Shown piece after piece: positions 45,750-54,913 of a DNA stretch of 64,000 nt. The stretch's first letter is position 1; each line of letters begins with the position of its first letter. This DNA comes from Promethearchaeota archaeon (GTDB lineage Archaea; Asgardarchaeota; Lokiarchaeia; Sigynarchaeales; SOKP01). The DNA is taken from NCBI GenBank assembly GCA_016839635.1, contig JAEOTV010000287.1, positions 9,373 through 73,372 of the forward strand, read 5' to 3'. Under the pieces are notes generated by a model, which saw only the letters and a list, made by a program, of their open reading frames with translations, was not told where the DNA came from and searched no databases. The translations under genes were made by a program, and so were the position numbers.

Positions 45750-46754
45750 TTATTTTTTCTCTTTCCAGCGCGGGTAAGTTCCCCTTTCCATAAAAATTTT
45801 ATTAGTTTTTGCCAGTATTCCTGATTTAGCTTTATAAATTTGTATAGCATCCTTCAAAGCTGTACCAAATCCGATTAGTTCTTTTTTTAGAGTCATATAT
45901 GCAATTAACATATTTTTTTTTATCCTAGCATCAATATAACAAATTCCTGCCGATGCTAAATCTGCACCATGACATAAAGCGTCTACTGCAGTGTCTCTAA
46001 CATGAATTTTTGGCAAATGAGATACCATTTTTTCCATGGGATATATTATTTTTTTCAAATAATATTCATTACCTTCTAGTTGATAGATTGTATAGGCATC
46101 CTTTAAATTCTGTAGAGTTGTCAAATTGTCAGTTTCGCTAAAATTCCCTACCCTAGTTCTTCTAAGTTCAAGCATATGAGCTCCCGAACAAAGAGCTTCT
46201 CCTAAATCAAAACAAAATTTCCTCACATATGTTCCTGCTTCACATCCAATTCTGAATAAAATATGATTCTTGTTAACCTCAATTATTTTACTATAATATA
46301 TCTCCCTTATCCTTAATTTTCTAACAACTGATGACTTTAATGGAGGTCTTTGATAGATCTTTCCAGTAAATAATTTAAATATTTTTTCTAACCGCTGTTG
46401 CTTTTCAGGTGTATGTAAATACATTACACCAACATATTCTTTACCAGCATTTAGAAGTGCTGATAACGCACGAGTTGCTTTTCCTAACGCACATGGTAAT
46501 ATGCCAGTAACTTTAGGATCAAGCGTTCCACCATGACCAGCATTTGAGATATTTAAAATTTTTCGAGCCCATGAGACAACTTCATGACTAGTTGGACCAC
46601 TGGGTTTATCTAGATTTATGACTCCATATTCTAATAGTGTTTCAATACTTCTTTTTTCGGGCTCGCATCCATAATTTGGGTTAGAACTATCCTGGGATTT
46701 CACTATTAATTGCTCAGGTTCATCGGATGGTAATTTAAATTCTAATTTTTCCAT
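45750..46754 (-). CDS. cbf5: rRNA/tRNA pseudouridine synthase Cbf5
   Basis: The 334-residue TruB-family protein has the catalytic Asp79 in NAGHGGTLDPKVTG, the KPSGPTSHEVVSWA start and GCEAGTYVRKFCFDLGEAL near 168, with a C-terminal PUA domain (about 250-325). It is the archaeal homologue of dyskerin and works with Nop10, Gar1 and L7Ae in H/ACA guide RNPs to make pseudouridine. It is the first gene of the run cbf5, methyltransferase, rpoH, rpoB. Confidence 0.96.
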   Translation of the reverse strand: MEKLEFKLPSDEPEQLIVKSQDSSNPNYGCEPEKRSIETLLEYGVINLDKPSGPTSHEVVSWARKILNISNAGHGGTLDPKVTGILPCALGKATRALSALLNAGKEYVGVMYLHTPEKQQRLEKIFKLFTGKIYQRPPLKSSVVRKLRIREIYYSKIIEVNKNHILFRIGCEAGTYVRKFCFDLGEALCSGAHMLELRRTRVGNFSETDNLTTLQNLKDAYTIYQLEGNEYYLKKIIYPMEKMVSHLPKIHVRDTAVDALCHGADLASAGICYIDARIKKNMLIAYMTLKKELIGFGTALKDAIQIYKAKSGILAKTNKIFMERGTYPRWKEKK

Positions 46755-46869
46755 ATGAAATTATTATGAAGAGTCTTTTTAATTTATTATAAACTAAAAT
46801 ATCTCATAAATCTTTCTTAAACTGTATGTTTCATTATGTAATCGAATGAATTAAAAAAAAGGATAAGAA

Positions 46870-46976
46870 TGGCGGGCTATAGGGGAATTGAACCCCCGAC
46901 CTTTCTTTTTAAGGGAGATCTTCCCATAAATGTCAGGTTAAAAGCCTGCTGCGCTACCTGCCTGCGCCAATAGCCC
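46870..46976 (-). tRNA. tRNA-Lys (UUU) with a noncanonical ~30-nt intron
   Basis: On the minus strand the 5' acceptor GGGCTAT (46976-46970) pairs with ATAGCCC, followed by discriminator G and an encoded CCA. The D arm is GCGC...GCGC and the anticodon loop CTTTTAA in the stem GCAGG/CCTG gives anticodon UUU. The T arm (GGGGG TTCAATT CCCCT) is complete. The gene is 107 bases, about 30 too long; the extra DNA lies between the anticodon-stem 3' strand and the variable loop and contains a GGGA-AGATC-TCCC hairpin. The exact splice points are uncertain. Confidence 0.85.
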
Positions 46977-47101
46977 ATCAAGATTTTTTTTAATGTTTAA
47001 GCTTGAATTGTATTAGTATAAATCTATAATAATATAAAAATTTTATTTAAATCAGTTTCTTTCCACCATATATAAATACATCTCTTTTAAACTATCAAGA
47101 T

Positions 47102-48127
47102 TTAAACCATTTTTTTGAAATGCTCAAATCCATAATTATTTATTTCTTTTTTTTTTCCCTCTTTAGAAATAGAAATATATTCCTCAGAAATTATTCTTCC
47201 GATTTTAAAAATATGTCCACCAATAGATTGAATTTCTTTTTGGGCTTCTTTAAGATCGTTGGGATTAATTGTAAATAGATGAATAAATTCTTCCCCTCCA
47301 TTTAAAACTAAATCTTCCAAGGAAACATTAAATTCATTTGAATAATTAATAGCTTCTTTATCAATTAAATTATCATCAAAATGGATTTCAAATCCTAGAT
47401 TTGGATTTGATATCATTAGATCTTTTAATGATTTATAAAGACCATCAGAGGAATCTATGCTTGAGGTTGCTAATTTCTTTTCTGCTAATATAAATGCTTC
47501 ATTCACAGAGATTACTGGTTCTAAAACACTCATTATTGATCTTTTATATGTAGGAAAATCATTAAGATCTCCCTCTTTTTTTAAAAGAATATTGAATCCT
47601 ACTCCAGTCAATCCAAACTTATTATTCACAACCAAAATATCACCTATATTTATACCCCTTCTATATATTATTTTTGAGGGTTTTTTGAAGCCAAAAACAG
47701 TAGGATTTATTATTAATTCTTTTGTTTCATTAATATCTCCTCCAATATATTCCATATCAAATTGTATACTGCAATCTATAATCCCATTTACTAATTCTAT
47801 AAAATTTTGTTTTTTAAGTTCCTTTGGCAAGCCAAGAGATATAATTATCCCCCTTGGTTTAACACCTTTAACAATTAAATCACTCACATTCATTACAACA
47901 GATTTTCTACCGATCTGATACGAATTCATTAAAGAGGGTACATCGGTGGTAGATACTAACATATCAGAATTTAGAACTAATTTTCTATCTGATTTCTTAT
48001 CTTCATAACCAAAAAAAAAAGAATCATCACTTACTAACTCTTTTCCAGTCTTTTTTAAAATTAACTCTTCAATTAATTTAATTATCCTAATTTCTCCTAA
48101 ATTTCCTATGTGAATATTTTTATTCAT
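47102..48127 (-). CDS. thiL: Thiamine-monophosphate kinase (ThiL)
   Basis: The 341-residue protein belongs to the ThiL/PurM-like ATP-dependent family. It has VSDDSFFF near 33, LVLNSDMLVSTTDVPSLM near 50 (the conserved metal-binding Asp of the ThiL family), NVSDLIVKGVKPRGIIISLGLP and DMEYIGGDINETKELII near 124. It phosphorylates thiamine monophosphate to the diphosphate cofactor. The length is normal. It lies between two tRNA genes. Confidence 0.88.
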   Translation of the reverse strand: MNKNIHIGNLGEIRIIKLIEELILKKTGKELVSDDSFFFGYEDKKSDRKLVLNSDMLVSTTDVPSLMNSYQIGRKSVVMNVSDLIVKGVKPRGIIISLGLPKELKKQNFIELVNGIIDCSIQFDMEYIGGDINETKELIINPTVFGFKKPSKIIYRRGINIGDILVVNNKFGLTGVGFNILLKKEGDLNDFPTYKRSIMSVLEPVISVNEAFILAEKKLATSSIDSSDGLYKSLKDLMISNPNLGFEIHFDDNLIDKEAINYSNEFNVSLEDLVLNGGEEFIHLFTINPNDLKEAQKEIQSIGGHIFKIGRIISEEYISISKEGKKKEINNYGFEHFKKMV

Positions 48128-48194
48128 AAAATAAAATTTAAAATTTCTTTACAATTATGATTTTTGAATAATCTTATGTTTTTAAAATTTCTTT

Positions 48195-48296
48195 GCCTCT
48201 GTAGCTTAGGGGTTACAGCAACATTTAAAGTCATTTTGATGAAAATGTCAAAGATTCGTAATCTGTAGGTCGGGGGTTCAATTCCCCCCAGAGGCT
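48195..48296 (+). tRNA. tRNA-Thr (CGU) with a 29-nt intron in the anticodon stem
   Basis: Acceptor GCCTCTG pairs with CAGAGGC (48289-48295), discriminator T, no encoded CCA. The anticodon loop TTCGTAA gives CGU (Thr). The 3' anticodon strand is TCTGT, but its partner ACAGA is split: ACA, then 29 bases, then GA. The insertion (about 48222-48250) contains a CATTTT-GATG-AAAATG hairpin and, removed, restores a 73-base tRNA. Introns at 29/30 are noncanonical, compared with the usual 37/38. The 3' end lies 5 bases from the end of the Roadblock-GTPase gene. Confidence 0.88.
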
Positions 48297-48300
48297 TTAC

Positions 48301-49317
48301 TCATACTTCTTCTGTAAAAATAAAACGTTTAATCATTTGTAAAGCAAGCATTTTAAAAGCATCATTTATATTTTCACCTGTTTTAGCCGATGTCTCAATA
48401 AATGAAAGATTCAATTTTTTTGCCAGTTCTTCTCCTTGTGTTGTGGATACAACGCGATTACCTTCAAGGTCTATCTTATTTCCAACGAGAATCATCGATA
48501 TTGTTTTCGAGACGCTTTTGATTTCACTAAACCAATTTTCTAGACTTTCAAAAGTCTCCTTACGAGTAACATCATAAACTAAAATTCCTGCTTCCGCATT
48601 TGCAACGTATGTTTGCCTAACTCGCTTAAATTGCGCCTGTCCGGCTAGATCCCAGATAACAAATCGAACTTTTGATTCCAATTCTTGAAATTCACATTCT
48701 TTCTTCATAATAGATGTGCCTATTGTAGATTTATAATCAGTCTGAAACGAATCTTCAACAAAACGATGAACCATACTAGTCTTCCCTACTCCTCCTTCAC
48801 CACCAAGGATAAGCTTAAAAGCATATTCTCCAGATTTTATCTTAATCTTTTGAAGTTTATCTACTTTTCTCTCGATATTTTCAGATTTTATTTCAGAGAT
48901 TAATTTAGGAATTACTGGACTCACTGATCTTCCATCAAAAATTCGAGCTATTTTCTCTGCAGCTAAATACGCATAGGGAAAAACAGGATCTACCATAGCA
49001 ACTGATTTCAATACAGTTACAAAAATAGCCTCAGGACCGGCTTCACAAAAAATGAATCTTTGCTCTTCTGTGTCAAATGTTCCCGTTCCAAAAGAACCAG
49101 AACTAAATTCTTCTGTAATTCTAGTCAAAACGGGTTCTACTAATGCACTTACTCCTCCAATAACATCTTCTTCTACCTCTGAATCTGAAGATCCTTTCAA
49201 TGCAGACATTACTAATCCTTCTCTATTTACAATAAGAGTCGCGATTAAGTTTTCTCCAATCTCCTGTTTATACCATTTGAGTAATGCTTCAAGTTTTTTT
49301 CGATCGACTGACATCAA
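48301..49317 (-). CDS. Roadblock/LC7-GTPase fusion protein
   Basis: One chain of 338 residues joins an N-terminal Roadblock/LC7 domain (about 5-128) to a Ras-like G domain (about 165-335). The first has LEALLKWYKQEI, LIATLIVNREGLVMSAL and IFVTVLKSVAMVDPV. The second has G1 GGEGGVGKTS (172-181), switch-I KSTIGTS, G3 WDLAGQ (222-227), G4 NKID (280-283) and G5 TSAK (309-312). In bacteria MglB (Roadblock) acts on a separate GTPase MglA; here both are in cis. It is co-located with tRNA genes, with no obvious partner. Confidence 0.9.
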   Translation of the reverse strand: MMSVDRKKLEALLKWYKQEIGENLIATLIVNREGLVMSALKGSSDSEVEEDVIGGVSALVEPVLTRITEEFSSGSFGTGTFDTEEQRFIFCEAGPEAIFVTVLKSVAMVDPVFPYAYLAAEKIARIFDGRSVSPVIPKLISEIKSENIERKVDKLQKIKIKSGEYAFKLILGGEGGVGKTSMVHRFVEDSFQTDYKSTIGTSIMKKECEFQELESKVRFVIWDLAGQAQFKRVRQTYVANAEAGILVYDVTRKETFESLENWFSEIKSVSKTISMILVGNKIDLEGNRVVSTTQGEELAKKLNLSFIETSAKTGENINDAFKMLALQMIKRFIFTEEV

Positions 49318-49546
49318 CTTACAACCTTTTTACTTTGTTTGCAAATGCTTGATAAAATAACTGAAATATATTATTGTATATAAAACGTTTGTTATAAAAA
49401 TTTATAGAAAACAAAAACATTCAATAGAATTAGATTTTAAAGTTCAGAATTAATAAAATAATTTGAAATGAAAAAAATATTAAAAATTAAATTCATTATC
49501 TTATTTCATATATTCTAAATTATTAAAACATAAATTGTTTTAGAAT

Positions 49547-49719
49547 GCAGGAGTTGCCAAAATACTACGGAATTCTGCGTTTATGGCTAAGCCTGGTCTA
49601 CGGCGCTAGAATAATACGTAATAATACGTTTATGGCGTAACTGAGGTTCTAGTGACATAGGTCTTCGAAGGAAACGCTTCCTCGGCCTAAATTCGTGGGT
49701 TCGAATCCCACCTCCTGCA
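49547..49719 (+). tRNA. tRNA-Leu (GAG) with two clear introns and a probable third
   Basis: Acceptor GCAGGAG pairs with CTCCTGC; discriminator A. The T arm is GTGGG TTCGAAT CCCAC. The anticodon stem CTAGA/TCTAG and loop CTGAGGT give anticodon GAG (Leu). The gene is 173 bases; a Leu tRNA needs about 86. Extra bases: about 30 in the D arm after TTGCC (49559-49588), about 30 between CTAGA and the anticodon loop (49611-49640), and about 25 in the variable arm (around 49661-49684, with a GAAGG...CTTCC hairpin). The third could instead be an unusually long variable arm. Confidence 0.85.
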
Positions 49720-49950
49720 CATTATTTATAAAATCAATAATTTTAAACTTATGGTGAGTGAGCAAATAAAATAAGCATAATCAAAATAAAATCGTCATCT
49801 TCAGCCATATATTTACATTGAATTTAATTTTTTTGATTTGTGTTACCTAACTCAATATTTTGATAGGTTTAATTTCTATAATATGAGAATATATATTTGT
49901 ATCAATTCTCTTTAATAATGAATTAGAATATTATAAAAAAAATTTTATGA

Positions 49951-51183
49951 GTGATTCCTATTTCAAATTTGCAATTATATGATGAATCAAAAACTATGGA
50001 ACATATTCATTCTTTGACATTTAATAGAACAGCTTCATCTACAGGAGAAACTGAAGCTTTAAATTATATTGAGAGAGAATTAATAGAAAATAATCTCAAT
50101 CCCGAAGTTGAACATTTTAATTGGATGGGGCCACTAACTATTCTTATGAGGACAAGCTACATTCTTATACTTATTAATTTAATTCTTTTCCGCATGATTT
50201 TGATTATAATTATTTACTTCATTATAAAGAACGCGTTTGCTAGGTTGCGTGAGCTTAGTTTCATAAATAAGGAGGAATCCAAAAGCATCTTTACGTTAAT
50301 TAAAGCTAGACAGAAAGTGCCAAAAAGACCATTGGTTATTATAACTGCTCATTATGACTCTATCTCTGCAAATCTTCCATATAGACTACAGGTTGTTATC
50401 TTTTTCATTTACAGATTAATAGTTTTTTTTTATGGTATAGTTTTTGTTGTTTTTGCAGCCATATTTTTCCTCGATATTTTTAGAGTAATTCCTGTAACTA
50501 GTCTATTGTCAGTTTTTATAGCTTTTTCTTCAGTTGGTGGAGCCTTAATTTCAGTCCCTATCTTATATTTAGTCTTTAGAGAACGGCCTTCATCTGGATC
50601 AATTGATAATGCAAGTGGAGTTGCAATTTCACTTGAATTAGCAAAAATTTTCAAAAAAAATCCTCTCGAAAATACGGATGTTCTGATATTATGGCCTGGA
50701 GCTGAAGAATGGGGTTTAAAGGGTTCAAAAGCATTCTGTAAAACTCATTTTAAAAGCCTTAAAAAGATATACGATCTTGACAAATCATTTAATATTAATA
50801 TTGATATGGTAGGTTCTTATATTGGGCTTTTAAATAAATCTGGACTAATATTTAGACGTAAAATGAATAAGAATTTAAATGATATCTTTGGAGCAACAGC
50901 AAGTCAATTAAATATCCCATTAAAGATTTACAACAAGGCTATTAAACCTAAAAGTGATTATATACCTTTTCAAAAATATGCTAAAAAAACAAACACAAAA
51001 TTTCAAGTCAGTTTCTTTCATTCAAGCAAGGATTCTAAATACATTCATTCATTGAAAGATAGTCCTGACAAATGTTCTTTAGAAAACTTGAACGGTTGCC
51101 TAAATATTTGCCATCAAACTTTAATAAGCATTGATATGAGGGTAGAGGGAGTTAAAAAAAGTCAACTAACTTATGCTGTCTAA
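49951..51183 (+). CDS. M28-family metallopeptidase-like protein with inserted membrane helices
   Basis: The 410-residue protein has the M28 zinc ligands: TAHYDS (H134, D136), SGSIDNASG (D219), PGAEEWGLKG (E252/E253), a later NIDMVG Asp and a final YIHSLKDSPD His. Membrane segments interrupt the catalytic domain: one hairpin at about 63-93 before the first ligand and about three helices at 147-208, between AHYD and the IDN motif. Start GTG at 49951; an ATG at 49996 is possible. It overlaps the DP2 gene tail-to-tail by 32 bases. Confidence 0.8.
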   Translation: MIPISNLQLYDESKTMEHIHSLTFNRTASSTGETEALNYIERELIENNLNPEVEHFNWMGPLTILMRTSYILILINLILFRMILIIIIYFIIKNAFARLRELSFINKEESKSIFTLIKARQKVPKRPLVIITAHYDSISANLPYRLQVVIFFIYRLIVFFYGIVFVVFAAIFFLDIFRVIPVTSLLSVFIAFSSVGGALISVPILYLVFRERPSSGSIDNASGVAISLELAKIFKKNPLENTDVLILWPGAEEWGLKGSKAFCKTHFKSLKKIYDLDKSFNINIDMVGSYIGLLNKSGLIFRRKMNKNLNDIFGATASQLNIPLKIYNKAIKPKSDYIPFQKYAKKTNTKFQVSFFHSSKDSKYIHSLKDSPDKCSLENLNGCLNICHQTLISIDMRVEGVKKSQLTYAV

Positions 51184-54100
51184 TTTTTGGATTATTTGTC
51201 AAGCTTTCTATATATTCCTCAATTAATTCCATTCTTTGCTTCGTGTAATTATCTAAATTAAAATCTGTACATATTTTTAAAGCACGAGGTATATATTTTT
51301 GAATACCACCACGATTTACGGTTAAAATAACTTTATTTCCACATTTAGGGCATTTTCCACTATTTACTAAAGGCGGACGTCTGAATTTTTCATTACACTT
51401 GACACATCGAAACCCTTGAACCGCAAACTTCCTCAAATTACCAAGTATATCTGGATTAAAATGTGTTGTTAAAATCTTCTCAGCTACATTCTTTGCATCC
51501 ACAGCTTTAATAAGTTTTGCTAAGTGAAGTTGAGCTTCAATTTTATCATCCATAGTCTCGTATAATTTATAGGCTGTTGTTGTTGGACCTTCATTGATAT
51601 TGGTTGTTGGGATATTGAAATCAATGTTTTCATATTGTTCAGCTGTTCCTAAACGACTTTTAACTAGGTGCATTAATGATTCTATATCAGATGGAGGACT
51701 ATATTTATGCGTCGCCTCATAGAACTCTAGTGGATACCGATCTAAAGTGTCTAAATTATGAGATTCAACATCTATTTCGTTAGGATCTAGTTTTGTGCCG
51801 ATTACTAAGGTTGCATCCATTCTTCCACCAATTTTACTTGGAAGATAGTGTCTTGAAAAATTTAATAAGGGATCTAGAAGTAGCATAATTCCATCTTCGT
51901 CTCCATCACAATTGCGTCTTTTTGCTGCATGCCAATAAGGATGCGCGTATATCGCTCTCGCAGGTGTAAATCCAATTATTCTTCCTATTATACCAGCACT
52001 AGTATGAGGAGCTAATCCTACTGCTAGATGCCCAAGTAGGTCTTCTCTAGTTGACACATTATAGAAAGGTTCCTCTTTATAAAATAACTCCAATTCATCA
52101 TCTAAGAAATTAGCAACTTTAATAAAATATTTAGCACAATCATCAGAAAGAATAACATCTTGAACTTTCAACTCTAAAATCTGATTTTCATCAATAAGAG
52201 GTTTTTCATTAATATCTTTTTCATATCCCATCTTCCTTAATTTCTCAATAGGAGTGTCAATCTCTTTTGGTTTAAAATGAGTTAATGGTATATCTGTAGC
52301 ATCATATCTTATTTCAGCAGTTTTATAAACCAGAACATCGTTTTTTGCTCTCAGTATTCCTTTTTCTATGGGTTCCGGAACTTTAAATTCATTAGTTAAC
52401 CCGATAATACCTTTGAATTTTGGAGGTAACGTCATATTAAGTGATTTTAAAGCGGAGTTTACGTACTTTCTAATATTAAATTTTGCTTCAGTTGAGCTTT
52501 TCAAAGTTTCATGACATTTTGAACATTTATCTTCGAAAGTAGGATGAAGTATCTTACATCGCGGACAAATTTTCTGTAATTCGGTATGACCACCACAATT
52601 ATAGCAGATATTAAAAATACTTGATTTTCCACAATTCACACATTTTTTCCTACCTACATCGATTTTAATCTTACCGGTTTCTACAGCATTATTTTTATTT
52701 CCAAAATCGAAAGATTTCTTTTTTTTTGGGCTTAAACCATTAATATTATTTTTTCGGGCACTAAATCCCATAGCTTTTTCAAATAATCGTGAACTACCAA
52801 CAGCATCACTCAATGGAAATAAAGCATGAATCCCTTTCATACTTTTTCTTTCTGACTTTTCTGGTCTTCCCATTCGGGACCCCATAAAGTGTGGAGCTTT
52901 ATTTTTGATTATAATTGAAGAAACATTAAAAAAATAAGTAAAAACATCATCTTCTTTGTCTATTTTTATTAACTTTTTTTCTTCTAAGCCAAATATTTCT
53001 TTATATATAAAGCTCTTTTTTAAACTTAAAAGTATTTTATTATCCTTTATTTTATGAGGTACAAATGCTTTATCCAGTATTTTTTTAATTGTTTTTTCAT
53101 ATCTTAAGGTAATTCTTTGTTCGAATCCAGAAAAATTCTTTATAAGTGCATTTCTTAATATATTCAAATCCTCTACGGTAATATTACCCCAGAAATCTAA
53201 ATATAGAGGATGTAAGGGAATGTCATAATCTCTTGAGATGTTAATAGCCTCCGCTGCGGTAGGTATATTTTCAAATGGATTTTCAATGAAAGGTTTTAGC
53301 CCTTTATCTATTATTTCTAAATATTTAATAGAGTTTTCTAATTCTAATGCCCACCATTCTTCTACATACCCTGATGGTACTAATATATGGTTATTTTCCG
53401 TAAATTCACCATATCCAAACAATAAATCCCCTAAAAATAATACCCTTTTAATATCTGGAAATATTTGTTTGGCTTTTGCAGTATTTGAAACTTTTATCAC
53501 AGAACCATCCTTAAGTTTTACTATAGGAGGTTCAATACTATCCACAGGGCATACACTTGTGCTTTTTCCAGGACGTTCAATTCTTAATTGTGTTCCAATG
53601 GCAACAAATTCATCTAAAATAACCATTGTAGCAGGATGAATTCCTCCAGCTGCTAAACCAGTATTTCTGGATCGCCCGTATCTTATTCTATGACCACCTA
53701 TTATTGAGGGGTGACTGAAAACTGGTCGTCCTGCAATTATGTCAGCAACATATTTAGAATTAGGAGGGATTTTAATTTCTTCTCTCAAATCTTGTTTTTT
53801 TTCTTTATCCACCTTTTCTTGGTTTTGAGCAATCTTTTTCAATTCGGCAAGCCAATTCCACCCTTCCAAATTCATAGCATTTGCAATTTTAAGTAATTTT
53901 GGGGCTTTAAGAAGAATTCCATCATTTAAAACCAAACAGGCTCCACCTCTTATATGATTTGTTTCAATCCGAGGTAAATCTCTAAATGCTGAAACTTCGT
54001 CATCTTCGGTTGAATCTCCATTTATTTCTATTGGTAAATGACTCACAGCATATCTAATTTCTTTGTTAGATGAAGGATATTGTAAATGGACATTTCTGTC

Positions 54101-54673
54101 ATATAGTTTAACTTCTTCTACATATCTGCCAATTTCTGCTTCAGTGGCCTCATATTTCGGAATATTTGATTTTCTTCTTACATAATCTGCAATTAATACA
54201 CACAAAGCTGCTGTCGTTCCTCCAGCGGCTCTAATTGGTCCTGCGAAATACAAGGATAAATATTTTCTACCTAAACTGTCTTTTCGAATTAATATTTTAG
54301 AGATACCTTCAAGCGGCGCACTCACAACTCCCATTGTCTTTATAGCTAATCCAATTCTTATTGCTCTGTTAACTCGGGCTTCTAAAGAATCAAAATTTCC
54401 AATTTTATTATCTAAAATATCAGCAACTACCTTGAAAACAAGTTCATCCTCACTTAAACCTTTCCTTTTTAATGTTCTTATTACGTCTGCAACACCTTTT
54501 GGACCTACAAGCTTTTCAACTCTACCAGCTAGATCTTTTGCTTGAGGAGACTCTACTTCTAATTCAGGATCAAGTCCTTTTTGACGTGCATGTTCTGCAA
54601 TTAAATAGCATTCATCAACTTGTTTTTGAATTGAATTAAAGTATGATTCCATTGTTTTACTCATGTCCACCAT
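51152..54673 (-). CDS. polC: DNA polymerase II (PolD) large subunit DP2
   Basis: The 1173-residue catalytic subunit of D-family polymerase opens with an N-terminal alpha domain (ECYLIAEHARQKGLDPELEVE), then IRAAGGTTAAL, ATMVILDEFVAIGTQL and the catalytic acidic cluster RRNCDGDEDGIML (about 919-930). Zinc-binding sites lie near 685-725 (CVNC...CYNC, CPRC...CSKC) and near 1110 (CVKC...CPKC). The extreme C-terminus QHKLVDFF is a PIP box for the sliding clamp. There is no intein. Start ATG at 54673, or the ATG three codons later. Confidence 0.96.
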   Translation of the reverse strand: MVDMSKTMESYFNSIQKQVDECYLIAEHARQKGLDPELEVESPQAKDLAGRVEKLVGPKGVADVIRTLKRKGLSEDELVFKVVADILDNKIGNFDSLEARVNRAIRIGLAIKTMGVVSAPLEGISKILIRKDSLGRKYLSLYFAGPIRAAGGTTAALCVLIADYVRRKSNIPKYEATEAEIGRYVEEVKLYDRNVHLQYPSSNKEIRYAVSHLPIEINGDSTEDDEVSAFRDLPRIETNHIRGGACLVLNDGILLKAPKLLKIANAMNLEGWNWLAELKKIAQNQEKVDKEKKQDLREEIKIPPNSKYVADIIAGRPVFSHPSIIGGHRIRYGRSRNTGLAAGGIHPATMVILDEFVAIGTQLRIERPGKSTSVCPVDSIEPPIVKLKDGSVIKVSNTAKAKQIFPDIKRVLFLGDLLFGYGEFTENNHILVPSGYVEEWWALELENSIKYLEIIDKGLKPFIENPFENIPTAAEAINISRDYDIPLHPLYLDFWGNITVEDLNILRNALIKNFSGFEQRITLRYEKTIKKILDKAFVPHKIKDNKILLSLKKSFIYKEIFGLEEKKLIKIDKEDDVFTYFFNVSSIIIKNKAPHFMGSRMGRPEKSERKSMKGIHALFPLSDAVGSSRLFEKAMGFSARKNNINGLSPKKKKSFDFGNKNNAVETGKIKIDVGRKKCVNCGKSSIFNICYNCGGHTELQKICPRCKILHPTFEDKCSKCHETLKSSTEAKFNIRKYVNSALKSLNMTLPPKFKGIIGLTNEFKVPEPIEKGILRAKNDVLVYKTAEIRYDATDIPLTHFKPKEIDTPIEKLRKMGYEKDINEKPLIDENQILELKVQDVILSDDCAKYFIKVANFLDDELELFYKEEPFYNVSTREDLLGHLAVGLAPHTSAGIIGRIIGFTPARAIYAHPYWHAAKRRNCDGDEDGIMLLLDPLLNFSRHYLPSKIGGRMDATLVIGTKLDPNEIDVESHNLDTLDRYPLEFYEATHKYSPPSDIESLMHLVKSRLGTAEQYENIDFNIPTTNINEGPTTTAYKLYETMDDKIEAQLHLAKLIKAVDAKNVAEKILTTHFNPDILGNLRKFAVQGFRCVKCNEKFRRPPLVNSGKCPKCGNKVILTVNRGGIQKYIPRALKICTDFNLDNYTKQRMELIEEYIESLTNNPKIRQHKLVDFF

Positions 54674-54913
54674 AAAATTACCAATTTTTAAAATTGAGAA
54701 AATCTAAAATATTAAAACTAGAAGTTATAATAGTTATTTTTCTGAATTTAATTAAATTCATTTATTAATCTGCTATTTCTTTTATAAAATTAGGGAGAAT
54801 GCCAATTTTCTACAGTCTCTACTTATAAAAGGAAATTTGTTTTTCCTTTAATAAAAAATGATTTAATTTCATACTTCAATTAATATAATAATTCCATTAC
54901 AAACAGAATACCA

